A stretch of DNA of 64,000 nucleotides from Euglena gracilis (Eukaryota; Euglenida; Euglenophyceae; Euglenales). Shown one piece after another: positions 1-10,913 of the stretch. The notes beneath the pieces are model-generated. The model worked only from the letters and a program-made list of their open reading frames with translations. It was not told where the DNA came from and searched no databases. The DNA is taken from NCBI GenBank assembly GCA_039621445.1, contig CP154955.1, forward strand, positions 20,043,462 through 20,107,461, written 5' to 3'. Both the position numbers and the translations under genes were made by a program. Numbering within the stretch: position 1 is the first letter of the stretch; each line of letters begins with the position of its first letter.

Positions 1-478
1 GACAACCAGGCTCTGAACCCCCCCCCCCAAATAACCTGGCGGGGTGCCAGGTTATTGGAACCAACTTTTGGTTCTGCCACCCCCCCCTCACCAGGTTATT
101 TGGGCCGTTTTCCAGCGTTGTAAAGGAATTTTGCCTTAAAAAGGGGGGTGCCAAGTTACTGGAACCATCTTTTTTTCCACTCCTCCTGTCAAGTTATTCG
201 GCCACTGCCAGAAGCAAGGGCCCCGCCAGGTTATTTGGGGGGTTAGGCAGGGGGGGGGGACTGCACCGGACAGCATGGGAATGGTCGCCCCCACTGTGGC
301 AGTTTGCAAAAATTTCCTTCGTCGCCAAGAAAGCCCCACGGGGGAAAAATGACCTGAAATTGGTTGTTTCGGGAATCACGCCAAATGGGAAGGGGAGGGA
401 AGAGGCCAACTCGCTGCCACCTCCACCCAACCCAGGGTTTCCTGGAATGAGCCTTGGGAAAGCTGGGGCGGCGCGCAC
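1..478. other. IFT54 intron sequence, repeat-rich
   Basis: No exon was found here. The stretch holds near-repeats of a 'ggtgccaggttattggaacca' type unit (near 40-60, 100-115, 150-170 and 225-240) and runs of C and G. Confidence 0.5.
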
Positions 479-608
479 CTCGGGCATTGGCTCGAAGGTC
501 GGCTGCATGTCGTCGTCGCTGTCCTCGGCCTTGGTGTCCTTCCCCTTCTTCTTGTCGATGATGACCCCCGAGGGGAGGGGGGCGTCCTTCTTGTCCTTCA
601 GCACCGGC
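479..608 (-). CDS. IFT54: IFT54 exon 7, acidic segment
   Basis: Between a CCACAG acceptor and a CCCGAG/GTGCGC donor the frame encodes RPVLKDKKDAPLPSG, then KAEDSDDDMQPTFEPMPE. It resembles the RPAPPRVK and acidic NSDNEEDD segment before the coiled coil of IFT54. It needs a phase-2 donor upstream, which exon 6 does not supply. Confidence 0.6.
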
Positions 609-3238
609 CTGTGGGTCCGACAACGTGGACTGGGTGCTGCTCCATCCATTTGGGGATGGGAGGGGGGACGACCGAAAATTTCAAATTAAACCCAATGTGA
701 GCTTTGGGCCTCTGTGCATATCTGGGATTTCGCCTTCCTTTGGCAACAGATCTGCACCGCGTCATTTTTGAACAAAATTCGTCAGAGAGCGCGCCAGCAG
801 CAAAATAAGCTACAAGGGGCGATGATAAAGTCTTCTGTCTATTCTGGCAGATCCAAACCAGTAAAAAAAAAAAAATGAGACCACTCAAACTTTAAGGGGG
901 GGCTCAGGTTAAACACATACGCTGCTTCGGTTTCCACGACGTTGCTCTTCACCTGCGGTGGTGGCTTGCGGGCGGTGGAGGGCCGGTCTTGCCGGGAGAT
1001 ATCTAAGGGACGCCAGGGAGGGGGGTCCCAGCGATTGAGAGGTGGAGGCAGTATATTGGATTTGGGGGCCTAAGCCAAAAAAAATCACGTCAGCCAAAGC
1101 CCCTGCTGGGGGGGGGGGGCAGCCATCATAACCAACGCATCCTGTATGCTGAAAAACCACACACAGGGAGCCTGGAAAAGGTTGGGCTGGGAAAAGTGGT
1201 TGCCCCCCTTAACCCCTCATTGCCGTCCCCTGGCTGGTGGGGCCCAACTGGGGGTCAAACTGGGGACCAAGAGGGGGGGATCGTAACTGAAGGCCCCGGG
1301 AGAATTGCGAGAAAACGGCAGAAAAGCTGATGTCGGGAGTGAACACACTTCTGCTGGTAGGGAGATCATCTCCTCCCAGATTTTTTTGGGTTTGCAACAT
1401 TGGTGGATGTACTCACATTTTTTATTTTTTAACGAAAAAAAATATTTTCATTCCAAAAAAAATTTGATTTTTGATTCCAAAAAGTGATTTTGGAATTTTG
1501 GGAGCATGCTGATTCCAAAAATATGTGGGGCGAGAAATGCAAAAAAAAAATTCAAAAAATACAAAATTTTGACGAAAACAAGTGATCCGGTAGGAAAAAA
1601 TGGTTAGACCTCGAAATCAGAATAATCTACCAGCAGAAAAATAGGGGGGAAACACAAAAAAAAACCCAAACCCCCGAATATCTGCGAAATCTGCAAAAGC
1701 TGGCAAATTCTTGCAAATCTTGGAAGGAAACAGCAGAAGAAGCACTTGCCTTCCCTTGTGAACCATTCAAAGATTCGAATTCATACAGACTGAGGAAGGA
1801 AAATGGAAAAGGAAAAATGCAACAAAATTGCGGCTATTGCACGAAAATTGCGTAAAATTGCACATATCAATTACTCTGCAAGAAGACAAAACTGCAAATA
1901 AGAAAAAGAGATCCGAAAATGCCGATCCGAAAAAATTATGCAAAAAAAATTTTGGTCAATAGATTAAGCTTGTTTTTGCACCTTCAAAGCAAAAAAAAAA
2001 AAACTGTGACCATCCAGCCGGCCTTTGGGCGGCTGGACAAGGATTAAACTTGCCCAGGAAGGTTTGAGTCTGGAAAAACACTGCAGGCAGGGAAATGGCT
2101 GTGGCTGAACCCACCCCCCCCCCGGCGGATGGGCCCCTCCGTTTAAGAAGAAGAATACCAACACTAAAACATAAAGATATGCTGCAGCACGCTCTACAGC
2201 TACGGCTGAAGAAGCCTATGCCAGGCGCACAGCGGTAAACCCTCATGTCAGACCTGCGGTGGGCTGCACGGGCGGTGGGGCGGCCGCCGGCGGGGGAGGG
2301 GGCGGCGGGGCCGCGGGCTCCGCCTTCCTCTCCTCCTTCTTCTCCTCCTCCCGGCGCTTCTCCTTCTCCCGCTTCTCCTTCTCCTTCTCCTTCTCGCGCT
2401 CCTCCTTCTCCTTCTCCTTCCTCTTCTCCCGCTCCTGCGCCCCCCAAAGTCACCACATCCGAATGAAAACGTACGGCGGAGCCTGAATATGCTGCCATTG
2501 CCGAGAATGGTCTGCCAAATAACCCACGGGGAATGGTTGCATTTTTGGGCCTAGATGGGGCTGTGAAGAAGTTGTGTGTATGGAGCAGATTCTGTTGGGC
2601 AGGCAAAAAAAAAGCACTAAATGGTCTGGCATTGTATGTCAGTTGCATTGGGAAATGAAACTTTTGAATTTTCATTTAAAATTGTTGGTGAATGAAAATT
2701 TTTCTGGTTCTCTGTTCATTTTCTTTCAACAATTTTCACGTTCCCCAACATTGGCACTTTCCCCCAGGCAATCACAGCATTTCTTTCTCCACCAACATGC
2801 CAAAGTTGATAATCCAAGTTGCACTAAAATTCTCCACCAAACAACGAAAATTCTGCAATGCCTCCAGGGGGAAGAAGAAAAAAGGAGAAAAGGTAAGGGA
2901 AGGGGAAGGGGGAAGAGAAGACAAAAGGTTGCTCCTTTCTGACGCCTACGAAACATCTCCAAAAACTGCAGAGGGAGGGGATCAGAGTGCTTTTCTTTTG
3001 GACCGGGGGGAGGGGTCTGACCCACTCACCCACCCCTAGGGGGGGGGAGGGCTGTTGAGGGGTCAGTTTCGGGGTCCAAAAAAAATCGGCGTTTCGCACC
3101 GAAAGTGAAGGAAACCCCCGCCTCCAGCGGGGTGCCCACTCGGCCCAACCCACACCCCCCCAGGGTGTGGGCCGGGCCGAGTCGCTGGGCGGGCTCGGCC
3201 GGGACCCACCTACCCACCCATAGTTGCCTTTTTTTAAA

Positions 3239-3269
<31 letters not shown>

Positions 3270-6200
3270 CAACGTGTTTTTTGAAGGGGGAAAAAAAACG
3301 GCATACAAGCCTCAAAATAAAAAACAAAACGGAAATATCACTGGAAAATTTTGTTATGAATCGTCCAAACATACTTTGAATCCTATAAAATTCAAAAAAA
3401 AACTGCCAAAAAATGGTCAAAAACCTCCAAAACTGCAAAAAAAAAAATGCAATTTTATGACTTTTTCATTTATTGTGGAAAGATTTTTTTTGGCAGAAAT
3501 GACCCAGAAATTTCCTAAAGTGACTGAGAATATGAATTCAAAAAAATGAGCAAAACCTCATGAGCGTCTTGTTTGCTTTTTTTAAAACACACACACACAT
3601 TCATAAATAAAAGAAAACTCTGGAGAGGATGTCCAAAAAAGGTTATCACTGGATTAGAGCTGGCAACAGATTGGATTTGCAATCCCATGGGACAATGGAA
3701 TCAAAGACGAAGCAAATGGCGAAGTTCCGAAGAAAATGCAAAACTCGCACATCTACACACAACAAACAACAAGCACGCAAGCAAGCAAACAAAGCAAAAA
3801 ACTACAAAACACCTTCTCCTTCTCACGGTCCTTGTCCCTATCTTTGTCCTTGTCCTTGTCCTTGGCATCCTTCTCCTTCTCTCTGTCCTTGTCCTTCTCC
3901 CGGTCCTTCTTCTCCTCCTTCTTCTCCTCTTTCTTCTCATCCTTCTCTTCCTTCTTCTCCTTCTCCCGGTCCTTCTTCTCCTCCTTTTTCTTCTCTTCCT
4001 TCTTTTTGTCATCAATGCAAGGCCTTTGCTCAAGCTTCCACATTTCCGGGAGTCGGGGGGACACCTTCCTTTCTGATGACTGCCACAAAAACCTCCGGGC
4101 ACAGCAGCATAGTTCGTGTGGTGTTTCTTCTTTTATTGAGAGGGTCGTTTTGTCACTCTGAGAGATCCTGTCTGTCCAGTCACCCGCACACCCCGGGGCT
4201 CTGGGCAGCGGCCATCAACAACGTGGGGGGGGGGGGATTCCGCATTGGGGGTGGTTGGTCCAGACCCACCCGCACACACCGTACAAAAAGGGCGTGGTCG
4301 ATTCTGGGCCGGCTGCAGAGCCCCAGCGAGTGGGGGGAGGGGGGCTCGCCAAGCAAACTCCTGGTCACCACCACCTCCCAACGTCTTCTCCACCGCCGAC
4401 TTCCAATCGCACTTGTCCTTCACCGACTGGGCCAGCGCTTGCAGGAAAGCGTTGGTGGCCTCCGGCTCCAGCCCGGAAACCACCTGTACACCAGAAAGGA
4501 AAGCGCCCGCGCACGCCACTGCACATCTTTCACCATTTGTCCGGCAGTGCAAGGGGGAACACTTCGATGGGGGGTTTTCATTGCAGAGTCTGGGTGCTGC
4601 CAACCAATTGCATGAAAAAAATCTTTTAGGAGCTCCCCCGGAGGTTCTGCTGGATAAGGCATGAACAAAAAAATTTACCTCCTCTGAGGAAGTTCTTTCA
4701 TTTTACATAAAAATGCAACCAAAAAACATTGACAACAATTTTGGTGTGAGGGAAAAATTGGGTCAAAATGAGGAATTATCATATCGACAAAATTTGCATC
4801 AGAAATTGAAAAATTGCTGATGAAAAAAAACACACATAAAAACGCAAACAAAATTTGTTTGCGTTCCCCGGAGGGGTCAGGGGACGCAGGAGACCTTCAA
4901 TGGGCGGACAGCGAGTTGGATGCCCATGGCAAACTGCACAGCGGAGATGATTTTTTGCAGGAAGGCCACCTTGCTGTCGCGGTCCTGTCGCGGCCGTGTG
5001 GAGGGTCAGCGTTTAGAAGCTGGCAATGCTGTTCTCCGCTTGGGCGTTTCTTTTGGCAGAAAGGGTCAAAATATGACAGGAATGGCGGGGTTGGGCCGAA
5101 AGGTGATTCTTGGGTGGAGCAGGTGGCCTCTCTTGGCAACCCCCCCCAAAAAAACACTCAGAAATGCGCCCCGCTCGGGCAGCCCTCGAGGTGGCCACAA
5201 GTCATGACTAACTCATAAGCAACCCACATCCAGTTGGATCCCAAGAGTGTATGTGTAGGTGTCGCTTCGCAAATTGATATTTGGAAAACATCTTCGCCAG
5301 CCTTCACATTACCTGGGGATCTCTTCCACACCAAAACATAAGCACCGGAAAGTATAAACCCCCTTGGGCCGACCAACAAAAATCAAAAAAAATGTCCCTC
5401 CCCGAAATTTAAGACCCCCAGGTTTTGTTATTTTTTCCATTCGCCCCCCCCCAGGCTTTTGCTTGAGGACCCCCGGGGGGGGGGGGGGTACTGGCTAGCC
5501 AATCGGCTAGACACTGGAAAAAGTGGACTAGCTTGCCCCCCCCCCCCCCCGGGGGGGGGGGGGTCCGGGGGTCCCCCGACTGGAAAAATGAGGTTTTTAA
5601 CAGGTTTTTGGCTGATTTTGTTCCAAAAATTCCCAAAAATGGCCAAAAACAGGCATTTTTGGCCATTTTGGGGGGTCCCAAAAAAATTTTGGCGCTTCGC
5701 GCCGGTCACTGGAAAAAAATTTTCCACTAGCTAGCCCTGCTAGCAGACCCCCCCGGGGGGGCTGCTAGAAAACCCACTAGCCAAATTTGGACTAGCTGCA
5801 GTCCAGCCCCCCCGCCGGGGGGGGTACTGCAATCCCTTAAGCAAAAGCCTGCCCCCCCCCCGCCGCCGGGTCAGTTTTGAGTCCCAGCCCCGGCAGACAC
5901 ACTTTTTTCCATTGAAAATGGCCACTTTACGGGCCCGAACAGGGGTGGCTACACTCCATTCCACTCCTTTCACGTGGCATCGTTCCATAGTTTTTTGTGT
6001 GGTCGAAAAAAAAATTGGCTGAGAAACATTTTACTTTGGGTGTCTCACACAGTTGCACTCGGAACTTGGCATGGCAATGAACGGGACTATGCATAGGAAC
6101 CTTCAGGTCCGTCCTGAACAGTTTAATGGCTTAATGCAGGGTGTGCAGACCTTTGGCAACCGGGATGGGGGGACCACACTACCGCAAATTGTGGACTTGC

Positions 6201-7570
6201 AAAGGGATAAGTCTAGGACCACTCCTGTCGAAGATTTGTCCACAGCTCATCGCAGGACGGGAAATGCTTCCCCACAAGGCGGGAAGCGAGCCAGGCCCAA
6301 GAGTGCTCCATCGGATTCGGATGTGGACTGAGAGGGCCACGGGGTCAGCAATTTCGCATTGTCATCCGTCAAAAAGGTCAGGGCGCCCCATCCACCCCAA
6401 CACACCTTTGGGGAGCACACTGCTCCGGACCCAAAAAAGCATGAGCATGACTTGGGTTGCACACCCGGAATTAAACTGTTCAGGACAGACCTGAGGGTTG
6501 CCGTAGATAGGCCAGCTCTTTGCCATGTCACGCCATTTCATGCCATGCTGAAATAAGTTGAACGGAGTGCATCCCCCCCCCCTCAAAGTGGCCACCTCCA
6601 GGTACCATGGGACCCTAGAACGGCCACTTTGGGGGAGGGGACACTTTTGGGGGGGTGGGTCAATCTTTGGGCTTCGGCGCCAAGAGAAAGTGGCCACTTT
6701 GGGGGGGGGGGTGAAATTGCCAAAACATTTTGGCCACTCTGAGGGGGGGGGGGGGCACTTTGAGGGGGGGGTGAGGGTAACACTGTCCACTCCAAAAAAA
6801 AACCAGTGGGAATCCCCACCCCACAAAGAAGCCTAGACCCCTGACAGCACAAAGCGCCAGGGAAAGTGAAAAATTGGTTGGATAAAGGTGCCCTCTGGCT
6901 TAAGAAAGCCCCTGATAACAACAAAACCTGCTCAACACAAAAAGGTGGATGGAGGTAGGAAGCTGAGGAAGTACCCTGCTGATATTGGTTAAAAAAATTT
7001 AAATACGCCATCATGATCAACACATGTTTGTAATCAAAGGTTTCCAATTTCCAGAATTTTTAACCAAAATGGAAATGATTTACAAACACAACAAAAAAGA
7101 AAAAATGAAGTGGACTAATGATTTTCATCTCAAAAGTTTATCTGTGTATCAGAAAGAATGGTGCATGTCATGGTACATTGTAAATGAAAAGAAACGTGCT
7201 AGGACGCCTTATCAGCCAGACTCCAAAGGGGCAGGAAGGCACATTCTGAGGTTTGAGGGGCAGATTTCCTCGCAAAACACAGACAGTGTGGACCAATGTG
7301 AAGAGAGCATAAGCCATAAAGGCACATACAGTCACTTTTGCTGAATCCATTTCATCCGCATTGTATAATCCATCATATACGTGCTGTTGTTTGATGAGGT
7401 TGGTGATGATGTCATGCAGAAACCTGTGACATCATGCTGCTTGTGAAAGCTCCCTGCTGCAAGAAACACCTGAAAGGGGGTTTTAACAAGAGCTTTTCCG
7501 TCAACTTCGGTGCCTTGATCAAAGGCTGCAAGATATCTCTTGTTTGCTCCCAGCTGACATTTTCTGCCAT
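479..7570 (-). CDS. IFT54: IFT54 / TRAF3IP1 (MIP-T3) homologue, split gene, 5' part
   Basis: Seven exons on the minus strand (7470-7570, 7330-7423, 4895-4984, 4375-4483, about 3813-4018, 2254-2434, 479-608) spell the family's expected order. First comes an N-terminal calponin-homology-like domain (LTEKLLLKPPFR, then FLHDIITNLIKQ, then FLQKIISAV, then VVSGLEPEATNAFLQAL). Next is a long Lys/Glu/Asp/Arg-rich linker, then a proline-rich part, then an acidic DSDDD segment. IFT54 is a subunit of intraflagellar-transport complex B; in studied species its N-terminal domain binds tubulin and its C-terminal coiled coil pairs with IFT20. The first four exons join in frame at GT-AG borders. The C-terminal coiled coil lies beyond position 1. 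The exon 6 to exon 7 phases (1 and 2) do not match, so a small exon between them is probably missed. This is the only host gene I recognise here. Confidence 0.88.
609..2253. other. IFT54 intron between exons 6 and 7
   Basis: This is AT-rich DNA with A-runs and G-runs. It probably hides one small exon, given the phase mismatch between the flanking exons. A hairpin of the dispersed GCCGCCC-TTCG-GGGCGGC type sits at 2014-2036. Confidence 0.5.
2254..2434 (-). CDS. IFT54: IFT54 exon 6, charged and proline-rich linker
   Basis: After a GCGCAG acceptor the frame reads E-R-E-K-R-K-E-K with many KEK/REK repeats. It then turns into a proline/alanine-rich stretch (AEPAAPPPPP, AAAPPPVQPTA), ending at CGCAG/GTCTGA. 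The phase-0 start fits exon 5. The intron before it runs 2435-3812. Confidence 0.68.
3037..3580. repeat. AAAAC microsatellite and dispersed AT-rich repeat
   Basis: (AAAAC)n occupies about 3240-3271. The following about 250 bp (3340-3575) is similar to 11359-11600: both carry CATACTTTGAATCCTA, CTGCCAAAAA, ATGGTCAAAAAC, ATTTTATGACTTTTT and CAAAACCT in the same order. It is an unclassified dispersed repeat. Confidence 0.6.
3813..4018 (-). CDS. IFT54: IFT54 exon 5, charged linker
   Basis: About 66 codons are almost only Lys, Glu, Asp and Arg (DKKKEEK, KDREKEKKEEK, KDKDKDKDRDKDREKEK), as in the charged middle of IFT54. The donor GAGAAG/GTGTTT at 3813 is clear, but the 5' border is not: several AG acceptors lie near 4000-4020. 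On the plus strand the same stretch is CT-rich and gives spurious poly-Leu and poly-Ser frames. Confidence 0.7.
4375..4483 (-). CDS. IFT54: IFT54 exon 4
   Basis: The exon starts after GTACAG and encodes VVSGLEPEATNAFLQALAQ followed by a CDWKSAVEKTLG tail. The G-x-EPE-x-TN-x-(F/L)LQ motif is the end of the IFT54 CH-like domain. The donor is GAG/GTGGTG, in phase 1. Confidence 0.88.
4895..4984 (-). CDS. IFT54: IFT54 exon 3
   Basis: This exon has exactly 30 codons between a GACAG acceptor and an AAG/GTCTCC donor. It encodes D-R-D-S-K-V-A-F-L-Q-K-I-I then AVQFAMGIQLAVRPLK. The D-x-K-x-x-F-L-Q-K-x-I core is conserved in IFT54 proteins. Phase 0 at both ends fits exons 2 and 4. Confidence 0.88.
4985..7329. 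other. IFT54 intron 2, low-complexity
   Basis: This 2345 bp intron has long G and C homopolymers near 5470-5570 and 5810-5870. It also holds a 'ggccactttgggg' repeat cluster at 6580-6770 and the inverted-repeat element at 6067-6545. No exon-like coding was seen. Confidence 0.6.
6067..6545. mobile_element. Terminal-inverted-repeat element (MITE-like) in IFT54 intron 2
   Basis: The ends form an imperfect inverted repeat of roughly 65 bp. The best part is CAGGTCYGTCCTGAACAG followed by TTTAAT, seen at 6105-6127 and in reverse at 6474-6496. The outer parts (CATGGCAA ... CTAT) also match. The interior about 340 bp has a 92-codon plus-strand frame (6053-6331) without recognisable homology. I see no clear target-site duplication, so the superfamily is unknown. 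Confidence 0.55.
7330..7423 (-). CDS. IFT54: IFT54 exon 2
   Basis: After the acceptor CACAG this 94 bp exon encodes FLHDIITNLIKQ followed by a GLYNADEMDSAKVT stretch, matching the second helix pair of the IFT54 CH-like domain. It ends at a GTATGT donor in phase 0. The next intron is 2345 bp long and holds repeats. Confidence 0.88.
7470..7570 (-). CDS. IFT54: IFT54 exon 1 (start codon)
   Basis: The ATG at 7568-7570 opens M-A-E-N-V-S-W-E-Q and runs to the LTEKLLLKPPF motif that is diagnostic of the IFT54 N-terminus. The exon ends TTTCAG and is followed by GTGTTT, a GT donor. The split arginine codon (AG then G) is completed by exon 2. The intron, 7424-7469, is only 46 bp. The same frame is open upstream of this ATG, but the start chosen gives the usual short N-terminus. 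Confidence 0.85.
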
Positions 7571-8053
7571 GTTGCTCTGAGGAAAATTGACCATCAAGAC
7601 CTCATGTACATTCAAAACTTGCAACCAACAATCTTACTGTCTATGAAAATTGCTTGTTTGTGCTTGCTAACTAGCTTGCTCGCTGTCTCGCTGCTTTGCC
7701 TGCTCGATTTTTTGATTGATTGATTGGAGGTTCGGCACGTCTGACGAGGACCCTCGGCCACCAGGGGGGGGTCCCCATTTTGCCGTGCCGAGGGGGTCAG
7801 TCCCCGGGGGGGGGGGGTCCACCGGACGGCGGACATCCGGAATTTCCCAAAGGAAAACTCATTGGTATGGTTCGGCATGCCGTGCCGAGGGCGTCGGATG
7901 ACCAGGGGGGGGGGTCCCCATTTTACCGTGCCGAGGGGGTCCGACCACCAGGGGGGGGGGGGGGGGCTACCGAACCTCCATTGGTTGGTTGGTTGGTTGG
8001 CTGGCTGGCTGGCTGGCTGGCTAGCTGGTTGGTTTGTTGGTTGGTTGGTTGGT

Positions 8054-8092
<39 letters not shown>

Positions 8093-9133
8093 TTGGCTGG
8101 CTGACTGGCTGACTGACTGACTGACTGACTGATTCATTATTGAAACAGTGTTTGGGAGCTCTGGCTTCACGCCCATCCCAGACGTTGGTTCGGGCATGAA
8201 GCCGGTGTCTGGGGGACCCAAAATAAAAGTCCCAAAAAGTGTCCAACTCATATTTGAGCAGTTTTGGGGGGGTCTTCGGCTAGAAATGGGGGGGGGGGGT
8301 TGTGCAACAATTTCCTTTTCCCAAATTTTGCGGAAATTCTGAAATTGAACACCATGCAGCGTGGCAGAAATCAAAGGCCATCCGTTGAAAGCCCTTGAAA
8401 AGATGAAAATGGCAGCTGAAAAGTTCAATTTTTCAGCTGAAAAGTTCAAATTCAGCTGAAAAGAATTTCAAATTTTCAAACAGGGTCGGAAGATGCGATC
8501 GCTGATTTTCAGAGCGATATGCAATGTGACTGTTCTGTGGGTACCAAGTGAACATAGGTGTCGCAAGGGGATCGGGGGGGGGGGCCAGGATTTGGCAAGA
8601 AAAAATATGTCACCGCATAAAAATTCAGTATCTTAGAATCTTGATTTCGAAAATTTGATGATTTCCAGCCAATTTTTGCATTTTCAATGCCAAAAACCCG
8701 TTGCCGCCTTGCTGCCCTTTGGGCAGCAATGATTTTGAATTATAAAAATCAAGCCTGCTTGAAACAAAAGAAATTTGGCAAATTTCACTTGGAGAGCCCA
8801 AATCCGACCCATTTTTGCACCCCCGAAAGTCAAAAAAAAACCATCATCGTCCAGCCGCTCTTCGAGTGGCTGGAAAAATATGTAAAAAACCTCGTTGACG
8901 GGGTTTTGTAATAAGTGAGCTTTGGTTTTGTACAGGGGGGGAACCCCCCCCCCCCCGAGGGGGAGGGGGTTCAGACCACCTCCCAGAGCTATGGGGGGGG
9001 GGGATGCCCCATGGAACCATCGACTTCGCACCACCATGTCTTTTTCATCCGTTTTGAATTTGGTTGGAAAAATCACCTGAAACCTCAATTTTAGGCACTT
9101 TTTGAAGCCCTTCAAAAAATTTCTGGCGCTTCA
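7571..9133. other. Region upstream of IFT54, repeats only
   Basis: It contains near-identical G-run blocks around 'gtccccattttRccgtgccgaggggg' (7771-7800 and 7914-7942), a GG(T/C)T microsatellite (7980-8140), G-runs, and two UUCG-type hairpins (8711-8727, 8851-8873). No gene is recognised. The IFT54 promoter should lie at the left end, but no motif stands out. Confidence 0.5.
7980..8140. repeat. TTGG/CTGG tetranucleotide microsatellite
   Basis: About 40 tandem units vary between TTGG, CTGG and CTGA. The Gly-Trp-Leu frames that run through it are an artefact of the repeat. Confidence 0.9.
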
Positions 9134-9175
9134 CAGGGTTTCCCACCGATTCGTACTTGGGGACTCCCGAGCCCA

Positions 9176-9235
9176 TTCGTACTTATTCGTACTTATTCGT
9201 ACTTATTCGTACTTATTCGTACTTATTCGTACTTC
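9176..9235 (+). repeat. ATTCGTACTT tandem repeat (subterminal)
   Basis: Six to seven copies of ATTCGTACTT follow the left terminus of the hAT-like element. More lie at 9706-9755 and 10812-10890, next to its right terminus. Confidence 0.9.
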
Positions 9236-9338
9236 AAAAAAGGGCCATGTATAGCAATAGGTGACCATTTGGTATGCTTCCTTGGGCACATCTTCAACGT
9301 TCTGAAACCGGGAAAAGCAAGGAAAACAGCTCGTTCAC

Positions 9339-9620
9339 TTGAGAAACTATCTAAATGACGAACTCATTCTGGCGAAATTTGTGGAAAAAATTCGCTGTGA
9401 GAAAAAAATACAAAACAGCACAGGAAAAACACATTCCTTCTTTGCGACTGCTGTTGTCCAGCATGCCACGCACGAACAAATACTCAAGATGAAACGAGCG
9501 GATTGTTCAATGGTGTGCAAAGCGTTCTTCGCAGTCACCATTGCAAAACATGCAGGACTCCGAGTGGCAGCTGCATCATTTTCGGAGGGAAAAGAGGACA
9601 TGAGGCATCCTGCAGCGTAA
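9339..9620 (+). CDS. Unrecognised 93-codon frame inside hAT-like element
   Basis: This frame has normal amino-acid composition (MRNYLNDELILAKFVEKI at the start), unlike the low-complexity frames around it. It lies in the unique part of the hAT-like element. It has no motif I recognise and could be a remnant of transposase or chance. Confidence 0.2.
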   Translation: MRNYLNDELILAKFVEKIRCEKKIQNSTGKTHSFFATAVVQHATHEQILKMKRADCSMVCKAFFAVTIAKHAGLRVAAASFSEGKEDMRHPAA

Positions 9621-9753
9621 GATATGCATCGCATACAGAGAAGTGTGAGGGCCCTTCAAGTCAGTGCAATGGTGTAGAAAATTGTACCTTTTTCCACTTG
9701 GCAATTCGTACTTATTCGTAACTGGGGAATTTTTCATTCGTACTTATTCGTAC

Positions 9754-10812
9754 TTAAACCGGCGTTTGAGACGCCGGGTTCAGGACAGAACCGGCGTCCC
9801 CCCCCCACGGGTTTTCCGGACGCCGGTTCTGTCCTAAAACCCGGCGTTAGGAACGCCGGTTCTGTCCAAAACCCGGCGTCCGGTTTGGGACTGTATTTTG
9901 TGTAAAAAAAAGTGTGCCAATGTGACCCCAGAAACAAAAATCTCCTTGGATGAAAGGGGATAAAAGGCACAATTGCTGAGTGCAAAATATCATGGATGAC
10001 TGACGGCAGGCGTTTTGCAGTTTCTGAGGTGGGGGGGGAGGATTGCTGGGCATACAGGTTGCTACAGCTGCACTGATTACAGGGCAAAACATATTGCCGG
10101 CAAGGAGACACATTACAGAAATTTTGGCTGGACCCCACTGGATTTTTTCAGAAGTACGGTTGGGAATTTTGGGTGGACCCCCCCCCTGGGTTTTTTCAGA
10201 CATACGGCAGGGAAATTTTGGCTGGACCCGCCCTGGGTTATTTCAAAAATTCGGTTTAATGTTGACTGCCCACCCCTGGGTTTTTTCTTAGAATTATGGT
10301 TGGGAAATGTTGGCTGGACCCCCCTGGGTTTTTTAGAAATACGGTTGTTAAATGCTGGCTGGAACCCCCCGTGCGTTTTTCAGAATTGCGGCTGGTAAAT
10401 GTTGGCTGGACCTCCTGGGTTGTTTCAGACATACGGAGGGGAAACTGTGGTTGGACCTCGCTGGGTTTATTCTCACGGTTGGGAAATTTTGGCTGGACCT
10501 GTTGGGTTTTTTTCTGTCAGAAATACGGTTGGGGAATACGGCTGGAACCCCCATGGCTTTTTTAGAGTTTCAGAGATTTTATGTTTGAATCCTCTGGTTT
10601 TTTTTTCAGAATTTGCTTTGGGACGTTTTGGCTGTTCCCCCATGGGACTAAAGGGGAACGCTAGTGAACGTACTTCTAAGTGCTCCCTGGCTCGAAGGGG
10701 GTGAACGCCGGTTCTGTCCTGAACCCGGCGTCTCTAAAACGCCGCTTTAAACAAGGGGTGGCGGACGCCGGTTCTGTCCTGAACCGGCGTCCGCCACCCC
10801 TTTTTTGTAGTA
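9754..10812 (-). mobile_element. Hairpin-array repeat element, copy 1 (nested)
   Basis: Both arms are built of hairpins with stem GACGCCGG / CCGGCGTC and loop TTCTGTCCTGAAC, three at the left and two at the right. The middle holds about a dozen degenerate 43-45 bp repeats around 'ggttgggaaattttggctgga'. It interrupts the ATTCGTACTT array, so it inserted after that array formed. Copy 2 (39207-40317) is nearly identical in reverse; copy 3 (42162-42888) shares only the arms. In all three copies the ends read (TA)CTACAAAA ... CCGGTT(TA), which fits a TA duplication. Confidence 0.75.
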
Positions 10813-10913
10813 ATTCGTACTTATTCGTATTTTGGCAGATCTCGGCAATTCGTACTTATTCGTACTTATTCGTACTTATTCGTGTACGAATCAGTGGGAA
10901 ACCCTGCGCTTCA

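Larger units (their letters stand above)
9134..10906. mobile_element. hAT-like non-autonomous transposon
   Basis: The ends are inverted repeats: CAGGGTTTCCCACCGATTCG at the left and the reverse complement of CAGGGTTTCCCACTGATTCG at the right. The flanks are a 7 bp direct repeat CGCTTCA (9127-9133 and 10907-10913). CAGGG termini are typical of hAT elements, whose duplication is normally 8 bp, so one base may have been lost. Both subterminal regions are made of ATTCGTACTT repeats. Inside is the nested hairpin-array element 9754-10812. No transposase is present. Confidence 0.72.

Noticed and set aside
3573-4615. Long Leu/Ser/Pro-rich plus-strand frames
   Set aside because: They are the antisense of the Lys/Glu-rich IFT54 exon 5 and its flanks; composition and the clean minus-strand exon fit the minus strand.
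7716-8112. Gly-Trp-Leu-Ala repeat protein
   Set aside because: It is only the translation of the GG(T/C)T microsatellite.
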